In this document: one piece after another, positions 21,501 through 32,000 of the stretch
Layout: every line of letters begins with the position of its first letter
Position numbering within the stretch: position 1 is the stretch's first letter
Made by a program: the position numbers and the translations under genes
Notes under the pieces: generated by a model
The model's database searches: none
What the model saw: the letters and a program-made list of their open reading frames with translations, nothing else
What the model was told of the DNA's origin: nothing
NCBI RefSeq assembly: GCF_020509005.1
Contig: NC_063021.1
Span: forward strand, 682,001 to 746,000
DNA from: Fulvia fulva
Taxonomy: Eukaryota > Ascomycota > Dothideomycetes > Mycosphaerellales > Mycosphaerellaceae
Length of the DNA: 64,000 bases
Direction: 5' to 3'

Positions 21501-22597
21501 GCAGCGATGACATCGAGCTTGGTGAAGTACTTGGCCTTAGAGAGGCGCTCGAGCGTCTCCTGAATCAACGGTATTGGGTAGCGGTTCTTCTTTGTAACAG
21601 CGTTCAAGCCTCGGTAGTCTACGCAGAAGCGTAGACCACCGCCGGGCTTCTTGACGAACATGACGGGACTGCCAGCGCTGGAACGGCTCGCTCGAATGAA
21701 CCCCTTCTTTAGGTTCTCTTCGAGGTATCTCTTGAGGACGATAAGCTCTTCTCGGGACATGGAATATAACGGTCCGAACGGTGTCTCTGCACCTTCTTCT
21801 AGCTCAATCTTGTGGTCGTGAGGGCGATGAGGAGGCAGCTCGTCTGCGGCTTTAGCATCGAATACGTGGAGGATGTGGTGTGCCCAAGGAGGGACCTTCG
21901 TAGCAGGGTCGGTAGGTGTACGCTTCTTGTCGAGCTTCTCGAGGGCGATGTCGATATCGCGGAGAGAGGCGGCGAAGACTTGAGCTTTGGGCTGCTTAGC
22001 AGCAGTGGTGAAGGCAGCGGCGTTCACCTGGAAGATCTTGGTATACTCAGGACCGCGCTGAGGCGGCGGAGAAGGCGGAGGTGCCGGAGGAACTTCTGGA
22101 GGGAAGCTGACAGTAAGGGAAGTCCAGTCGATGATAGGTCGGTGTCGTCTGAACCAGGGGAGGCCGAGGATAAACTTCTGATGCGGTAGGGACGTAAGGA
22201 AGCTGGTGATCGACATACGCTTGCCTCCGAGGGTGATTGACGTGTGTACAACATGAGTAATCTTACCAGTGGTAGTCTCCGTGCCGTCAAAGAGTTCAAG
22301 GGTGCGAGGGTACTTCAGTTCCTGGGGTTCGAGGTTGAGAGAGGTCGCGAGTTTATAGTCCATAAAAGACTCGCCTAGTGCGCCAGTGTCCATGAGAGTG
22401 AGATTGGAAGAAGAGAGTTTCTTTGAGCCGATATTTACATTCGTGACGAACGGTTTGCAAGCGTGGTCCTTGCCCGTCTCGTCGTACAGGTCTAGCTGTG
22501 CTGTATTGATCCTCAACTTCTTTCCTCTCTTCACTTTCGGTAAACGTTGTTCTTGGTCTTCATCGCGTCGATGAGGAAGACCTAGGCTTTTTCCTGC
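18158..22597 (-). CDS. Gypsy-1 Pol: protease, RT, RNase H, integrase, chromodomain
   Basis: Uninterrupted frame, open from just after an in-frame TGA at 22598-22600; no early ATG, so it is probably made by -1 frameshift from gag. Numbered from the GTG at 22534: protease DTGA near 49; RT with VDYRGLN near 305 and YIDDIL near 403; RNase H TDASD near 551; integrase zinc region with CAAC at 879-882; catalytic D911, D975, E1011 (35 residues between the last two). A chromodomain lies near 1218-1275 (YEVEWQGCPEWDTSWEP), which in this family steers integration towards marked chromatin. Residues from about 1334 to 1458 are encoded by the 3' LTR and are Ser/Pro/Arg-rich without a known domain. No stop or frameshift seen, so it is potentially active. 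Confidence 0.94.
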   Translation of the reverse strand, partial: AGKSLGLPHRRDEDQEQRLPKVKRGKKLRINTAQLDLYDETGKDHACKPFVTNVNIGSKKLSSSNLTLMDTGALGESFMDYKLATSLNLEPQELKYPRTLELFDGTETTTGKITHVVHTSITLGGKRMSITSFLTSLPHQKFILGLPWFRRHRPIIDWTSLTVSFPPEVPPAPPPSPPPQRGPEYTKIFQVNAAAFTTAAKQPKAQVFAASLRDIDIALEKLDKKRTPTDPATKVPPWAHHILHVFDAKAADELPPHRPHDHKIELEEGAETPFGPLYSMSREELIVLKRYLEENLKKGFIRASRSSAGSPVMFVKKPGGGLRFCVDYRGLNAVTKKNRYPIPLIQETLERLSKAKYFTKLDVIAAFNKLRMAEGHEYLTAFRTRYGLFESLVMPFGVCNGPSTFQNFINDILQEFLDQFCTAYIDDILVYSETKEEHREHVCKVLQKLADAGLQLDIDKCEFEKTEVKFLGLIITADGIKMDQEKIDAIVEWDAPTNVKEVQGFLGFANFYRRFIHAFPGVVRPLTKLTRKGEKFAWTDECQEAFDLLKAKFVENPLLRHFDFELETRVETDASDGVVGGVLLQRRSPESPWLPVAFLSKKMTATECNYEIYDKELLAIVKAFEEWRPELEGSAMPVQVSSDHKNLVYFMKSKLLNRRQARWSEFLSRFNFVISYTPGKANSMADALTRRPGDSPVDRRGGRQIAGQQVIKEHNLSSELREYLSNGQPTLAASFATLVLAPAYLDESDDESEPEEYASDAEDLNDDEEGSVTTDGSSESDFEGFDNEEQPEGIMARVRTAYDADIDAQELVQALESGARTFPGFSLSECELQEGVVYFRKKLYVPQPEGSNIRAEILQIIHDSASGGHPGVAKTHKLLARYYWWPHSWKDVRRYVLNCAACRRAKANRHRPHGLLHPLPAPDRPWKHITMDFITDLPHGKTFSGVKAKALLVIVDRHSKDRYMIPCWSMTAKETARLFYEFVWRFQGLPDSITSDRGTQFISHFWKRLCAILGIKHNLSTSFQPQTDGQTEITNAILEQVLRCFVDYHQKDWPQHIPAVEFATRNWDSETTGYSPFYTTRGYHPRTGMEPEGPLPPTEDANEQAADEFATMLSQIHEEVHDEMVYAQAIYEDQANRRRQPAPDYQVGDMVYLNSKNIKTDRPSKKLNWKNLGPFEITERISSHAYRLALPANIKIHDVFHPVRLRPSAEDPFPNQNQDMPGPPDEVEVDEPVNLPSDDYAVRKIRGIRVEPNDVEGLPPIKYEVEWQGCPEWDTSWEPIQHIIFNRQAIEEYHARADGPEVNIGRLFESELFDGAYQWCIDHDIRPRPGTEAEHPRYVELLRLRRNSALFGGATVMVSPQSVQKVGTEEPQSAQKSSRSDSPAWCVSAKNHMPRNIHYGTQPSKFTPLPNLDRFTSARDCVTHGTPASTRDCAGPWKKHVEDSERRAGWNKVLSKAAERGFARVSPVDAGTRTREGRV
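22582..22597 (-). promoter_or_regulatory. Gypsy-1 gag-pol overlap, candidate -1 frameshift window
   Basis: The pol frame is closed by TGA at 22598-22600 and gag ends at 22582, so a -1 shift must occur within these 16 nt. They contain GGAAAAAG in sense. Slippage at GAA AAA into GGA AAA is the most plausible event, though this is not a perfect X XXY YYZ heptamer. Direct evidence is the frame relation; the mechanism is inferred. Confidence 0.65.
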
Positions 22598-23742
22598 TCA
22601 GCGGGAGCAGCAGGAGCAGGCTCGATAGCGCCGACAGCGCCGCGAACCGGGTTGCGGGCGTTACGGGCAGCGAGCTGCGGACAGTTGGCTGCGATGTGGC
22701 CTGGACCGCCGCAGTAGGTGCAGAGTCCGGCCTGGCGACGGCGAAGCTTCTCTTCGGGAGTGAGCTTACCGTTGACGAGGCCCTGGACTCGAGGGACGGC
22801 GGCACCAGCGCTGAGATCCATAGCGTCACCTACAGAGACGGGAGGGAGAGCCGTAGGAGCGGCGGCGCCTAGTGGAGCAGCGAAGTGGCTTCCGGGACCA
22901 CGAGGCTGACGACCTTGAGAACGGGAAGCGAGGAGAGAGGCGGTGTGTTTCATGTTGGAGTCGAGGCGCTGGCAGGTCTCGACGAGCTCACGGAAGCTCA
23001 TAGCACCGACGTCCTTGTCCTCGAGGGCTCGAAGAAGCTCTGCTGACAAACCACGGCGGAGAGTGCTCTTCTTGGTCTCTTCGTTGTAGCCGGTGAACCC
23101 GATGTCGCGGTTGAAGGCCGCGAGGTACTCGGCGAAGCTCTTGTTCTTCTGGAGGAGGTTGTGGATGGCGTTCTGGGCGGTGGCTCTACGGTCTGGATCA
23201 CCAAAGGCAGCACGGAGGTCCTGCATCAAGGTGAGGACGTCCGGGCAGCCGATAGTCTGCGTGGCGTTGTCGATGTAGTGTTGTACCTGAGCCGCGGCGT
23301 CTCCCCGAAGGAGGGAGAAGACGTACGTGACTTTGTCCTTCTCTTGCGGAAAGTGGTCGGCATTAGCCAACAGCTTGATGGTGAGCTGTGTCTCAAATGC
23401 CTCAAACTTGCTCTTGTTGCCGTCGAACTCGTCTGGGTCGTTGACCTTCTTGGAGAAGTGCTGGCGGCGGTTGTCGTCGGCGTGCGGGGCGAGGTTCTGG
23501 AAGGTGTTCACAATACCTTGAAGGTATGTTGCTTGGTTGTTTGCTTGCTCGACCTGCTGGGCGGTCTCGCGGAAAGAGGAGACGGTGCGGTTGATGAGAG
23601 CGTAGGCGGTGTCGGGGTTGGCGTTTGCCCAGGCACCGAAGGCAGCGGCGTTCGAGAAGGGGATGTCAGTCCACTCACTGAAGTGGAATGGAGTGTCTTG
23701 GTTGTCGAGGTTGACACCTCTATCGGTGGCGTGGTCACCCAT
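22582..23742 (-). CDS. Gypsy-1 Gag
   Basis: 386 residues from the ATG at 23742 (MGDHATDRG). The frame is open upstream into the LTR, but that would place the start inside the LTR, so the first ATG beyond it is preferred. Gag forms the cytoplasmic particle that packages the RNA. The central region is an alpha-helical retrotransposon gag domain (DPDEFDGNKSKFEAFETQL is typical). A single CCHC knuckle near the C-terminus reads CTYCGGPGHIAANC. The C-terminal tail is Ala/Pro-rich. It ends with TAG at 22582-22584, just after an A5 run (22588-22592 in sense), where a -1 frameshift into pol is likely. Confidence 0.93.
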   Translation of the reverse strand: MGDHATDRGVNLDNQDTPFHFSEWTDIPFSNAAAFGAWANANPDTAYALINRTVSSFRETAQQVEQANNQATYLQGIVNTFQNLAPHADDNRRQHFSKKVNDPDEFDGNKSKFEAFETQLTIKLLANADHFPQEKDKVTYVFSLLRGDAAAQVQHYIDNATQTIGCPDVLTLMQDLRAAFGDPDRRATAQNAIHNLLQKNKSFAEYLAAFNRDIGFTGYNEETKKSTLRRGLSAELLRALEDKDVGAMSFRELVETCQRLDSNMKHTASLLASRSQGRQPRGPGSHFAAPLGAAAPTALPPVSVGDAMDLSAGAAVPRVQGLVNGKLTPEEKLRRRQAGLCTYCGGPGHIAANCPQLAARNARNPVRGAVGAIEPAPAAPAEQEKA

Positions 23743-23784
23743 GAGGATGACTCGAGTGGTTGACGGTTTGTTGGTCTTTTGTGA

Positions 23785-24304
23785 TGTCAGGGCGAGAGCC
23801 TGGCCTGTGAGATGCAAGGGTGAAAGCGAGAATGCAGGTGCGAAGTGCAGATGCAAAAGGGTATGGTATGATTGCTACACAAAACAAAAGACGAAGAAAG
23901 CAAGAGAGGCCTGGGGAAGGCCAGATATTTATACGCGACCCTCGCGAGTGCGTGTCCCCGCATCAACAGGGCTAACCCGTGCGAAGCCGCGCTCAGCAGC
24001 TTTGCTCAAAACCTTATTCCAACCTGCCCTACGTTCCGAGTCTTCCACGTGCTTCTTCCAGGGTCCAGCGCAGTCGCGGGTGCTCGCGGGAGTGCCGTGA
24101 GTCACACAGTCACGAGCCGAAGTGAATCTGTCAAGGTTTGGTAGAGGGGTGAATTTGGAGGGCTGGGTCCCGTAGTGAATGTTGCGGGGCATGTGATTCT
24201 TGGCGCTCACACACCAAGCTGGACTGTCACTTCTTGACGACTTCTGAGCACTCTGAGGCTCTTCTGTCCCCACCTTCTGTACACTCTGTGGGGAGACCAT
24301 GACA
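23785..24304 (-). repeat. Gypsy-1 5' LTR (520 bp)
   Basis: Promoter LTR for the minus-strand element. A TATAAATA box read on the minus strand lies at about 23925-23933, which would put transcription start near 23.9 kb and leave roughly 110 nt of R-U5. The gag ATG at 23742 is about 40 nt beyond the LTR. It also holds a duplicate of the pol tail frame (23929-24300), a by-product of LTR duplication. Confidence 0.93.
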
Positions 24305-24345
24305 AGGGGAATGACAAATCTATCTATCTATTATTGTCTAGTAAC

Positions 24346-26628
24346 ACATCTATATCCTATCTATCTATAACTAGCCTATCCGCGACCGGCTCCCTTCGAG
24401 AAATATACTGCCTAGTTAGCTAGTTTACCCTAGACCTAAGTCTATCTTCGGCTAGTACTCGCGTATAATCCTTATAGCTAAGGTTAGGTATTATTATAGG
24501 CTCTATAGGTTTTACTCGAGCATCGGTATAACTACCGGTACTACCGTAGAGCTAAGGGTAGTAGGTAACACCGGAGTCCTTAGTTAAGATAGTAGGCTTT
24601 CCCGTAACCTAGCTAGTATAGCGGTACGTAGTAAATATATACTAAGTAGATTCTATTAGAGGTATAGCTCGAGACAACTTATTTGTAACGGTGTTACTAT
24701 TAACCCTAATCGTGTTAAGCCCGAGGACCTTATTACTTAGGAGGACCTAATTAGATAAAGCTACGAAGCCTATAGGCGTAGATAACTCCGGCCGGTTATA
24801 GTAAAAGTCTATAATAGCGGCGGCCGCGTGTTTAAACATGTTCTTAGCCGGTTACTAGGTCTTACTATCCTCCTTATTCTAATATCTAAGCTATTTTACC
24901 TTATACTAAGTGTCTAATTTACGCTTCTACCCCTTCTTTACTTTACCTACTCGCTTACGGGTATATATATCTAAGATCTTCTCTACCTTATATATATATA
25001 TATAGGTATTACGACTATATTAGCGACTATATCGGCTTCTATAGTATCGGGCTCGATAGTTATCGGCGGTAGTAGTACTAGATACTAGCCTTCGAGTAGT
25101 AGGAAGTCGGGATGATCGGCTCGCTAAAGTAACAAAGTATAAAAGTAGTTATCGAGTCCTACTATAGCGTCCGATAATCTCAGTTTATATAAGAGCTTAG
25201 CTAGTATAACTTCTGTAATCTAGTACGGGCTAGCGTATCTTCTATCGAGCTTCTTAGATAGTCGAGTCGTACGGATGTTCTTAGTACTTAGGTATACCTA
25301 GTCGCCTACTTTATAGTCTAGCGGGATGCTTCGGTAGCGGTTTAATACTTTAGCTTAGAGAGCTTATAACATCTATATGTTTTCTTAAAGGTGCTTATAA
25401 AGGTCGTAAATCCGGCGTATAAAGGCTTTAGCCGATCGCGTATCTAGTCGCTAGAGAGTAGTTAAACCTCCCTCTTTTCTAGCGCTTAGGTCTATACGCT
25501 CTATAAACTTAGGGTTATAGCCTAAAGTAGCGTAGAATAGCGATATACTAGTAGTTTTAGAAAGGTGATTATCAATCGCGAACTAAGCTAGATAAAGCTA
25601 TTCTGCCTCGTTATCTTATACCTCGTTAGTAAATATACGGAGATACTGTTCTATTACTTAGTTAGTACGTTCCGACTATCTATTAGTTTCTAGGTAGTAT
25701 AAAGAACTTAGCTTACGACTTATACGAAGCATCTTATAAAGTTTCTTCTAGAAGGTAGTAACCTAGTACTTACCGCGGTCTAAAGTAATAGTGTTAGGAA
25801 ATCCGCGTCGGGAGAATATATACTTAAGGAAAAGTCTTACCGTATTCTATATAGTTATCGCTCTAATCGGAATTAGCTCGACTTCCTTCGTTAGCCTATC
25901 TATTACGGTTATAATATTGTTATAGGTTATACTATCGAGGGTGCTATTAGGAAGTCTGACTACGAAGTCTACCACGATATACCTCTAAGGTCGGTCCGGT
26001 ACTAAAAGTAGGTATAATAATCTAGGTAGCTAGGAGTATAGAGATTTCGTCGTACGGTATATACGGTAATTTACGGTATATCTACGTACTAATCTTGCTA
26101 AGCTAGGCTAATAGAATTCTCGTGCTACGAGTTTATAGGTTCGAGCTCGTTCTAGATATCCTACTACTAGAGCGTTATAATTTATTCTAATAAGTCGAGT
26201 CCGTAGGGCCTAGTTATCGAGTACCTATAGGCTCTAACTATCGTACTAGTTTCGTATATATAACATATTACTATCTACCTTATAGTACGTAGGGTGTATC
26301 TTCGCCTTCTATAAGAGTAGAGGGATAGCACTATCTTTCCGTAGTATCTTAATTACCGCCTTAAGTTCTTAGTCTAGGGCGTAAGTAGTCGTTATACGGT
26401 ACTCGAGTTTAGCTTCGACTTCGGCTTTATTCGTAGTCTATACTTCCTAAGCTAGTACTAGCTATGTTTATAGTACCTATTCTAGTTCTAGAATAAACTC
26501 GATTACTTTAGGATTTAGGGGAGTCGTCTCTTCTTCTTCGGGCATATCTTTAATAGTAGCTCGTATAGAGTCGATCTTAAGGAATCGCTCTAGCGGAAGT
26601 AATATCTAATACTAGTACTAATTTCTCG
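24346..26628 (-). pseudogene. Gypsy-2-prime integrase/chromodomain-region remnant
   Basis: The reverse complement follows Gypsy-2 positions of about 33540 down to 31395. The integrase catalytic region is readable near 25.65 kb, with an SERTN-like core. Many TAG/TAA stops. It ends at the Gypsy-2 insertion point. Confidence 0.8.
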
Positions 26629-26633
26629 GATCG

Positions 26634-26817
26634 TGTCACGGGCAGCCCGCGACCCCTCACTGTAGCTGCGTCGGCCCGGCTGAACCGCGGACCTTCTGCA
26701 TCGGGTTAGCGCGGCTTGGCTTTGCTTTATAACTTCGCCGCGCCTCGCGCTCCTCTTTCGTAGCTTCGTAGAACAACAACTATCTCATTCGGACCCTATG
26801 GTACGCGCGCCCTTACA
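26634..26817 (+). repeat. Gypsy-2 5' LTR (184 bp)
   Basis: TGTCACGG to CTTACA. A TTATAA element at 26727-26732 may serve as TATA box. The LTR is short for Gypsy. No TGG primer-binding motif follows directly. Confidence 0.92.
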
Positions 26818-26953
26818 GTTTGTTCTACCTTACTACCCAGATCGCGGATCTAGGTAAGGGACGCGTAACAACAGGAACAGACAGAACCGCAGAACTCGAG
26901 AACGCGCAGAGCCGCATCAGAACACAGAACACGGTAAGGCGCATAGCGCGCAG

Positions 26954-29080
26954 ATGCCTAGAGAACGCAACGCGGCGACACCATCAGCAGGTGGTCGCGC
27001 GCTCGTAGACAGTCAGGATACAGGCACCGTCACGCCTCCCCCGAACCTAGACAACATGACTTCACAAACAGCGAACGGCGGCATGCCACCGCCACCTAAG
27101 CCTAAGGGCAAAAGCAAGCAGCGCACATCTCTTTTCCCCGACCTCTCCTCTTTTCCTTAGAGTCAGACATAGGACGACAACCGGCGGGTCACAGTAGACA
27201 CCGGTGTCGCGCTACAACAAGAGATTGATAAAGCTTACCAGAAGGCCTTCGAGCGAGAAGAAGGTGGTGAGATTGACTTTACAGAACTGTTCGAGTTCAA
27301 GCTCGAAGAGAACCTAGGCGGCGACCCAGACGAGGTGTATCTATCACTCGACGAGGCAGAACACATTCTCGCATCCGAATACCAGAATGTCACCCCAGAC
27401 AACCTCACGACCCTTGCATCCCAACACCCGAAGACCACCCACGACTTCGTGCTACAAGCAGTCAACACGGCAATTACTAAGGGCAGACAACTCGATGTAA
27501 TAGAGCGAGCCAACGACCTCTAGAACACCCAGTACACCACGCTGTACACCGAATACGACCGCATCTACAAGATGCTGCGAAGTGAAGAGCTTGTCACATA
27601 GAAAATGGCAGCAGATCTCAAGAGTAAGAAGGATTGCGACCTAGCTAAGTTGCAAGAGCTGGGGAAGAAATACAAGGAAGCCAACAACCTGTGCAAGCAG
27701 TTCAGCGAGATCTACGAGAAGGAGAAGAAGAAGGCACAAGATGCTGAGGCGAAGAACTAGGCCCTGCAACAAGAAGTCGATGACCTGAAGGCTCGGCTTG
27801 AGGCAGGAGACACCACACAGAACGGAGGCAGGGGCCGCTCAGGCCGCCGACCCTCTCGTTCCCGCCCACGCGAGACCTCACTCGAGCAGCTGTTGCGTAG
27901 GTATCGCGAAGCTGCTGGTGGAGGGGGCGGTGGCGGTGGTGGTAATAACGATAACGATGGAGACGACGATGACCGTGGCGACAATGGCCGAGGACGTGAC
28001 AACGACCGTCCGCGACCAGGACCCAACAACAGTCGTGACTCGAGAATGCGCAACACCCGCACCCAGACACCACTGGTTGACCTTCCAGAACGTCTCTTCA
28101 CCATTGACCGCACCCTCACTCGCGGCATAGAGATCGGCAAGGGTGTGCCCGACCCTAAGCACTTCAAGAACGATGACGACCCCAATTTCGACAGCTGGTA
28201 CAGCAGTGTTCTCCTAAAGCTGACTGTAGCAACCTTCCGCACTGAGGCAGATAGTCTGCGCTTCGTGTATAGGTGGACACAAGGTGATCCTCAGCGAAGC
28301 ATCAAGCCGAGGATCCCTGTGCCTAGACAGCAGTCCTTCAACGAGTTCAAGACTGGAGAAGAGTTGTTAGACTGGATGACACGCCAATATAGCACACGTA
28401 ATGAGGGAACCAAGGCTATGGTTGACATTGCTACCTATAAGCAAGAACAAGGCGAAACCTTTGTAGCCTTCTATGCCCGCTACTCGAAGTTGCGCGCCTA
28501 GATGTCATGGACCGATGAGACCGAGCTCATGCTGTTCCGCAACCGACTGAACCGCAAGTACTTCATCAAGACCTTCGGCGACCGCGAAGTCGACCGCCGC
28601 CTAGACAGTATACAAGACGTTATCGAGGAGTGCACCGTACTGGACGAGAGTTTCTACGAGGCAGATCGACTATACCCGCAGAAGGAGCGCCCCCGGGGCA
28701 ATGGCAACTCGAACAGCAATGGCGGCCAGAACAACCAGAACAACGGTAACGCAGTTGCTAGTGCCGCTGCCGGTGTAGCAGGTGCCTTGGTACAGCGCCT
28801 ACTACAGTACGCTGGTACTAAGAAGAAGGAGGATCTGCCGACACATCTACAGAACCTGCCTGCGCTCAACCGTGAGCAGCGCGAAGACCTTAAGAAGTAG
28901 GGTAAGTGCTACCGCTACCGTACAGGTTCTTACGTGTCGACCAACCCTGAATGCCCAATGTATAGGTACGATAGCGACTATCGCCCACCGCGTCTACGCA
29001 ATACCACGCCGAATCCGAACGCGAACCTCAGTTCCCTAGCCGCCGATCCGCGGCAGGGAAATGGCACGACCGCTGCCTAA
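26954..29080 (+). pseudogene. Gypsy-2 gag with RIP-type stops
   Basis: One frame of about 709 codons from ATG 26954 to TAA 29078-29080. It is interrupted by several TAG codons, among them 27158-27160, 28499-28501 and 28898-28900, at positions compatible with Gln or Trp. A Lys/Glu-rich coiled coil lies around 27.57-27.77 kb and a Gly run near 27.92 kb. The gag core with RKYFIKTFGDREVD-like helices is near 28.55 kb. A Cys/Tyr-rich region near 28.9 kb may be a decayed zinc knuckle. The start is uncertain because the frame is open slightly upstream. Confidence 0.82.
29056..29062 (+). promoter_or_regulatory. Gypsy-2 slippery heptamer GGGAAAT
   Basis: In the gag frame this reads G GGA AAT, a perfect X XXY YYZ -1 slippery site. 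It lies 16 nt before the gag TAA at 29078. Slipping back one base gives GGG AAA and enters the pol frame, which then stays open through the gag stop. Confidence 0.82.
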
Positions 29081-32000
29081 GCGTGGCAGACAGCGGTCAC
29101 CCGAACTTCCTAGGACAGAAAGAGCATGAGATTGAGAGACACGGAACGCAAGAGACGGTAACAGACTATAGTGAGGAGCTTAAGATATCGGCATGCGCAC
29201 TAGATAAGCAACAGCCAGCTGTGTACCCTCATATAGTGTTACCCGTAATGATACAACAGAGAAAGGCTCGAGGCCTTGTAGATTCTGCTTCTACCTCTCT
29301 CTTTCTTGACTGGAAATTCACACGCAAATACACAATACCCCTGATCCCTTTGACGCAAAGCCGACGACTAACACTGGGAGATGGAACGGCCACTGCGCGG
29401 CAGATTACACACGCGGCCCCTGTAGACGTAGTCATAGGCGATCATCACGAGCAAATGTTATGCTACGTCACCGACCTCGAATACGACATCGTCTTTGGCC
29501 TGCCGTGGCTTACAGCGCACAACCTAAACATCTTCTAGGAGACAGGCGAGGTGGCATTCAGGTCGGATTACTGCTTTGGTCACTGTCTACAGAATAAGAC
29601 ACCGATAACAGTGCAATCCCTGAACCACCGCGAGAAGAAGAAGCAGGCACTAGTACGGTACGGACCAGAGCCCTTCACTGGAGATGCCGCGAGCTTCACA
29701 GCAGGAGGGGCAGAGCTGAATGTCTCATTATATGACCTGGAAGACATAGACGATGAAGAAGTGGACTGCCAGGGCGTTTCTCAACGCGCGTGGGGGATGT
29801 ACGCGCACCGGCCTGGGGCTGAGTGCTTCTACATCATGCCCACTAGGCGTGAGAGCGACGGCGGAGAGCTTAAGCTGAGTGCAATGGCTGCTGATGATCT
29901 GGACCAATTCTTGAACAAGCAGTTCAATCACAACCCGAAGGAGAAGTTACCGCCAATGTACCACGATATTGCGGACGCTTTCTTAGCTAAGGATCATGAA
30001 GGACTCCCGCCTCACCGACTAGGCGTAGATCATGAGATTCACATTAAGCCTGATGGTCCACAAGAGCCACCATACCGCAAGCCCTACGGCCTAGCTGAGA
30101 AGGAGAACGAGGCAGTTAAGAAATGGCTAGACGAGCAAACATCTGAAGGGAAGGTGCGGAAAGCAGGGCAAAAGACGAACTAGTCTCCTGCACTAGTGCT
30201 AGTGGTACGTAAGCCTGGAGGTGGGCTGCGTGTTTGTATCGACTACAGAGGATTGAATGCGATCACTATTAAGAACCGGTATCCGATTCCCTTGATACAA
30301 GAGACGCTCAACCGCATGCACGGCAAGAAGTACTTCACAAAGCTAGACATTGTAGCAGCCTTCAACAAGTTACGGATAGCTAAAGGGCACGAGTGGTTGA
30401 CAGCGTTTGCGACACGATACGGCATCTACGAGTGTCTAGTGTTGCCATTCGGCTTGTGCAACGGACCAGCATCGTTCCAATCATACATCAACAAGGTCTT
30501 GCAAGAACACCTAGACGACTTTGTGTCGGCCTACCTGGATGACGTACTTATCTTCAGTGACACCTTAGAGGAGCACATTGAACACGTGCGGAAGGTTCTC
30601 ACCAAGCTACGCGATGCAGGACTTATAGTGGACATCGACAAAAGCGAATTCCACCAACAGAAGGTGAAGTATCTTGGGCTAATTATAACCCCTGACGGCA
30701 TCGAGATGGACCCCGAGAAACTTGAATGTATTCAGACATAGGAAGCTCCTGAGAACCTGAAGGATGTCCAGGCCTTCCTTGGATTTGCCAACTTCTACAG
30801 GCGATTCATCGAAGCATTTTCGCGCATAGCTGCTCCTCTCACAAACCTGACCAAGTCGGACGGACCAAGCAATCACAAGAACAGAAGGATTCAATAGTCA
30901 CTAGATTGCCAACGAGCCTTTGACAATTTGAAAGCTGCGTTCAGCAAAGCCGGCATGCTCGCACATTACGTACTAGGCAGGGAAACAGTAATAGAGACAG
31001 ATTCTTCAGATTTTGTGAACGCCGGCGTGCTTTCGCAGTATGACGAGAATGGTGTGCTATATCCTATGGCCTTCTACTCGAAGAAGTTGAGTCCACAGGA
31101 GTGCAATTATGAAATCTATAATAAGGAACTGTTAGCTATCATCAAGGCTTTTGAGGAATGGAGACCCGAGCTCGCCTACGAGGCAGATGATAAGGACTCA
31201 CAGCCAGTCAAGATTTACACCGACCATAAGAACCTGGAATACTTTATGACGACAAAGCAGCTAAATCGGCGACAAGCGCGTTGGGCTGAGTTCTTGTCAC
31301 AGTTCAACTTCAAGATAATATACCGTCTAGGACTTCAAGGTACAAAGCTAGACAGCCTGACGAGACGCAGCTAGGACCTTCCGTAGGGGGTGGACGACCC
31401 TCGGAACCAGCATCAGCATCAGACATTGCTGCCTCCTAAGCGATTCCTTAAGATCGCCTCACTACAGGCAACAGTAGAAGATGCGCCGGAAGAAGAGGAA
31501 CTAGTACCGCTAAACCCTGAAGCTAAAGAGTTTATGCCTATAGAACGAGATGCGCCTACTGAACAACCGGCGACGCGTGAAAGTCAGCGGGAAGCCGAAC
31601 TCGAGTATCGAATGTCGACGGCGTACGTAACCGATAACGAGCTTAAGACCGCGATTAAGGACCTGCAGAAAGACCGTACTCCTACACTACTACAGAGAGC
31701 GAAGATTCACCCAGCACACTGTAAAGTGGATGGCGACCTGCTATATGTTCGAAACCAATACGACGGCTGGAGCTTATAGGTACCAAATGACCAAGCTTTA
31801 CAGACCAGGATAATCAAGATAAACTATGACGCTCCAGCAGCAGGCTATCCAGGACGAGCTCGCACTTATGAACTCGTAGCACGTGAATTCTACTGGCCTG
31901 GATTAGCGAGATCCGTGCGCAGATACACCGCGAATTGCCGCACCTGCCGTACAACAAAATCTCTGCACTCCTAGCCACTAGGATTACTACAGCCACTTCC

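Larger units (their letters stand above)
18014..24304 (-). mobile_element. Gypsy-1, complete young chromovirus
   Basis: 6291 bp, TSD AGGGG at 18009-18013 and 24305-24309. LTRs of 520 bp at both ends appear identical by eye. gag and pol are open and carry a C-terminal chromodomain, so this is a Chromoviridae-type Gypsy element. CpA/TpG content is normal, so it has not been RIPed. Just inside the 3' LTR is a run of seven C (18538-18544), which is a G-rich polypurine tract in sense. I found no TGG-type tRNA primer site next to the 5' LTR, so priming may be non-standard (some chromoviruses self-prime). Confidence 0.95.
13051..24330 (+). mobile_element. LINE C, full-length LINE with Gypsy-1 nested in its 3' tail
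   Basis: TSD TTATTGTCTAGTGAC (13036-13050) and the same with one G to A change (24331-24345). Sense order is 5' region, ORF1 (about 13290-14554), ORF2 (14547 to about 17.87 kb), 3' UTR; then Gypsy-1 (18014-24304) bounded by AGGGG repeats; then the last 21 bp with three ATCT units (24310-24330). Endonuclease-to-FVDD spacing is the same as in LINE D. RIP-mutated, but patchily. Confidence 0.88.

Noticed and set aside
23161..23763. 200-codon plus-strand frame over Gypsy-1 gag
   Set aside because: Antisense shadow of the gag gene; no recognisable domain, and composition follows the opposite strand.
23929..24300. 123-codon minus frame in the Gypsy-1 5' LTR
   Set aside because: Exact duplicate of the pol tail carried by the 3' LTR; not a separate gene.
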